This document shows positions 61,613 through 64,000 of a stretch of 64,000 nt of DNA, piece after piece. The notes under the pieces were generated by a model that was not told where the DNA came from, did not search any database, and saw nothing but the letters and a program-made list of their open reading frames with translations. A program made the translations under genes and the position numbers. Origin of the DNA: Proteromonas lacertae (taxonomy: Eukaryota; Sar; Bigyra; Opalinata; Proteromonadidae); the NCBI GenBank assembly GCA_002245135.1, contig NGBS01000001.1, forward strand, positions 62,001-126,000, read 5' to 3'. Each line of letters opens with the position of its first letter. The stretch's first letter is position 1.

Positions 61613-63523
61613 TGAACTTGTCAGATATGAAATTGGCTTTAGAGCAGGAGGAAAGTATTTAAATCTCATTGAATTTATTTTGTGGTGTAATAGAGAAAGG
61701 AGAAGATGGGGATCAGGACTTAATATTGGCATTGAGGTTACAAATAGAGGAGAATGGTATTTTTAAAATCATTTTGTTATATAAACAGAAATTAATCAAG
61801 AAGAGGATCAAGAAAACAATGAAATGATTGAAAGTTTCTTAAGATGCTATTTATGTGGGAAAAAACCAAGTGTATCAAATGCAGCTGAAGTTCCAGTATA
61901 TTCTTCACTATTTCATTATTTAGGATTGTGGTCATCGTTTTTGTAAATCCTGTTTACACAACTATATAATCAAAATCGGATTAAATAATAAAGAGTTTTC
62001 ATGCCCAAGACCAGAATGTGGTATAAAGTTCAGAATTGATACATGGGCATTAAACCAAAAAGTGTTAAACAAACAAGAATATGACGATAATGAAAAATCA
62101 CAATGGAATTTAATGTTGACTGAAGGATTAGTAATCAGTTGTCCCAATCCAAAATGTGGTTCAGTGTTTGCAGTAGAACCATCAGAAATACATAATAAAA
62201 TAACAGGAGAAAAAGATGATAATGGAAATGAGATGAGTTTAGAAGCAATTCAGAATAGAGATAGATATAGAATTAGGTGTATTAAATGTGAGTATATATA
62301 ATTTATATTTATATATTATTATTGTATTTCTATTATAGTACAACGCTTTGTATAAAATGTAAAGTATCACCATATCACTTAGGAAAGACATGTGAAGAAT
62401 ATTATGAATATGTACATAACCCCAAATGTAGATATTGTCATAGACAATTGCTTAATAATAATAATAATAATATAGATGTATGTGAAGATACAGAATGTCA
62501 AACTAAATTGAATATAGCTTGTACAAAAATATTAGTATATTCATATATTGTTATATTGTTATATTATTATTAGAAATGTGGACATAGATGTAATAGTATA
62601 AAGAGTTCAGCATGTTTGGGCTGTTTTAATACAGATTGTAAACACCAAAAAATCAATGGAGATGATTATTGTACTATATGCTTTGTAGAAGCGTTGATAG
62701 ATGCACCTTGTATTCAATTGAGTTGTTCACATGTGTTTCATTATTTATGTTTAAAAGTATATTTACTATATGAAGTGTATATATATATTATGATAGAAAA
62801 GAATACAATCAGGTTATACGACTAAAAGAATCACATTTACTCATATACAATGTCCAGAATGTCGAAAATATATAGATCACCCTTGTTTATCAAGTGAAAT
62901 ACAAAAAGATATTTTATTATTAAAGAAAATAAAAGAAAATGCAGTGAGGTGTTTGAGAGAAGAGAATATGTTGAATGACAAAGCTTTGATTGATCCAGTA
63001 TAATATCATATTTTTATTATTATTGTACTTTTTAATAGAAAAGTAAATTTTATAAGAAACCTGAAGAATATGGTTTATCAAAATTAGCGTTTTATATGTG
63101 TAGTAAATGTAGAGAACCATATTTTGCTGGTTTAGTGGAATGTGGTGAAAATGATACAGATAAAGTGTTGTTATGTCGTATATATTATTTTTTATCATTG
63201 TTATTATCTAAATAGCTAAATGTATACCTCCCAAATATGGTATTGATTGTTGTGAAAAGCATGGAAAAGAGTTTATTAAATGGAAATGTCGATTCTGTTG
63301 TAATGTAGCCAATTGGTATTGTTGGAATTCTACACATTTTTGTGATGCTTGTCATACAAAACAAGTAGGTGGTGATTATTTAACAAAAAAGAAGAAAAGT
63401 GAATTACCACAGTGTCCTGGAGTAGATAAATGTCCTCTCCATATTCCACATCCTCCTCCTGGAGAAGAATTTTCATTAGGTTGTTTTGAATGTGAATTAG
63501 AAAGAGTAAATCTGTCACTTTAA
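61613..63523 (+). CDS. E3 ubiquitin ligase joining RING1-IBR to a MYCBP2-type RING-Cys-relay module
   Basis: About nine exons with introns of 28-47 nt give roughly 535 residues. The N-terminal part has a RING1-like set (CYLCGKK, DCGHRFCKSCLHNY, CPRPECGIKF) and an IBR-like set (CPNPKCGSVFAVEP, IKCDTTLCIKCKVSPYHLG). The C-terminal part matches human MYCBP2: KCGHRCNSI, CTICFVEALIDAPCIQLSCS, THIQCPECRKYI, then MCSKCREPYFAGLVECGE and KWKCRFCCNVANWYCWNSTH, ending HPPPGEEFSLGC. The MYCBP2 tandem-cysteine domain relays ubiquitin through two cysteines and esterifies threonine. A canonical RING2/Rcat domain is not visible, so RING1-IBR may serve E2 binding while the relay does catalysis. Two GGCTTGA copies lie just before the ATG. 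Confidence 0.82.
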
Positions 63524-63641
63524 CTAATAATTAGTGTTTAAGTTATTTCATTTAATCTTTTTATCATCAAAATAAAAGCAAGAAATATATATATATATAG
63601 TAAATAAAAAACAATTTAAATAAGATTTATTCTTAATTCAC

Positions 63642-64000
63642 TTAATTTTGCCAGGGTGGACGACCATCGTTATATTCTTCTTCTTCATTACCTTCAGCTC
63701 TTTCAATTTCATTTTTTCTAATCTTCAGAATATCTCCCTTTCTTAATTCAATTTGTTTTGATTCAATTACATCTTCAGGGATATCTCTTGCTCTAAATTT
63801 ATTAACATTTCTTTTTTGTTCTTCTATTCTTTGTTGAAACTCTTGCAACGCTCTTTGATGTAATATTTCTGACTGTAAATGAAATGGTTCAAATTGTGTT
63901 AATGGTTTTTCACTCATTTTAGCAAAATTCATTTGTGAATAGGAACATACAGGACGTGCTTTGAAATTATGTTGCTTTTTTTCTTCTTCCTTCTCTTTTT
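63642..64000 (-). CDS. TPX2-family spindle protein, C-terminal part (partial)
   Basis: The frame is open from the window edge to the stop at 63642-63644, about 119 residues. HNFKARPVCSYS, then SEKPLTQFEPFHLQSEILHQ and RALQEFQQRIEEQKRN match the repeated TPX2 motif (FKARP, then a P-F-L-x-SE-x-R block and a charged helix). TPX2 targets Aurora A and nucleates spindle microtubules after Ran-GTP release from importin. The tail IRKNEIERAEGNEEEEYNDG ends GRPPWQN and is acidic. The start is outside the window, so total length and Aurora-binding N terminus are unseen. Family membership is likely; a plain TPX2-motif microtubule protein is the alternative. Confidence 0.65.
   Translation of the reverse strand, partial: KEKEEEKKQHNFKARPVCSYSQMNFAKMSEKPLTQFEPFHLQSEILHQRALQEFQQRIEEQKRNVNKFRARDIPEDVIESKQIELRKGDILKIRKNEIERAEGNEEEEYNDGRPPWQN

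Overview
This window comes from a nuclear genome of a unicellular eukaryote. It is very AT-rich and gene-dense: 37 genes in 64 kb, with gaps of only about 70-330 bp. Nearly every gene is cut by tiny spliceosomal introns of about 23-70 nt that start GTATNN and end TAG. The standard code fits, because TAA, TAG and TGA all end conserved proteins. A flagellum/cilium is implied by DNAL4, roadblock, PACRG and MNS1. Arp2/3, Ragulator, NPC1, katanin and receptors with 7TM and RGS domains suggest a free-living heterotrophic flagellate or amoeboflagellate. The sequence alone does not let me name the lineage. I saw no transposon, virus-like element, tRNA, rRNA or CRISPR array.

Layout. 1-2001: two dynein light chains and a divergent ribosomal-protein pair (RPS19/RPS20). 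2.1-7.5 kb: a CRT-like transporter, a long-form RNase Z with reading-frame breaks, and an LRR protein. 7.6-18.8 kb: a 7TM-RGS receptor, a small type I membrane protein, PUS7, a membrane thioredoxin/PDI, mitochondrial adrenodoxin reductase and a voltage-sensor nucleotide cyclase. 18.9-31.5 kb: a pseudokinase-LRR protein, a second 7TM-RGS receptor, a PiT phosphate transporter, a BTB-armadillo protein and an N/Q/S-rich protein. 31.6-43.3 kb: NPC1, RUVBL2, a TRIM-like RBCC protein, an N-myristoylatable pseudokinase-LRR protein and a WDR53-like protein. 43.3-51.3 kb: ARPC3, LAMTOR1, RPLP1, MNS1, PACRG, a CXC/TESMIN protein and katanin p60. 51.5-64 kb: an ankyrin protein, a degenerate katanin paralogue, a second CXC protein, MCM10, U2AF65, an E3 ligase joining RING1-IBR to the MYCBP2-type RING-Cys-relay module, and the end of a TPX2-like gene.

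Physiology. Receptors with built-in RGS domains and a membrane cyclase point to G-protein and cyclic-nucleotide signalling. NPC1, the CRT-like carrier and LAMTOR1 point to a lysosome with sterol and nutrient sensing. The flagellar and microtubule genes fit a swimming cell. Two pseudokinase-LRR proteins and a plain LRR protein hint at a lineage-specific family.

Notable signals. A GGCTTGA element is concentrated in the short promoters. A TTCAAAATTTTTGAA-like palindrome marks another promoter set. TA microsatellites coincide with introns. Four conserved genes (katanin, ARPC3, the RBCC gene, RNase Z) each carry at least one surplus base that breaks the frame, always in the +1 direction.
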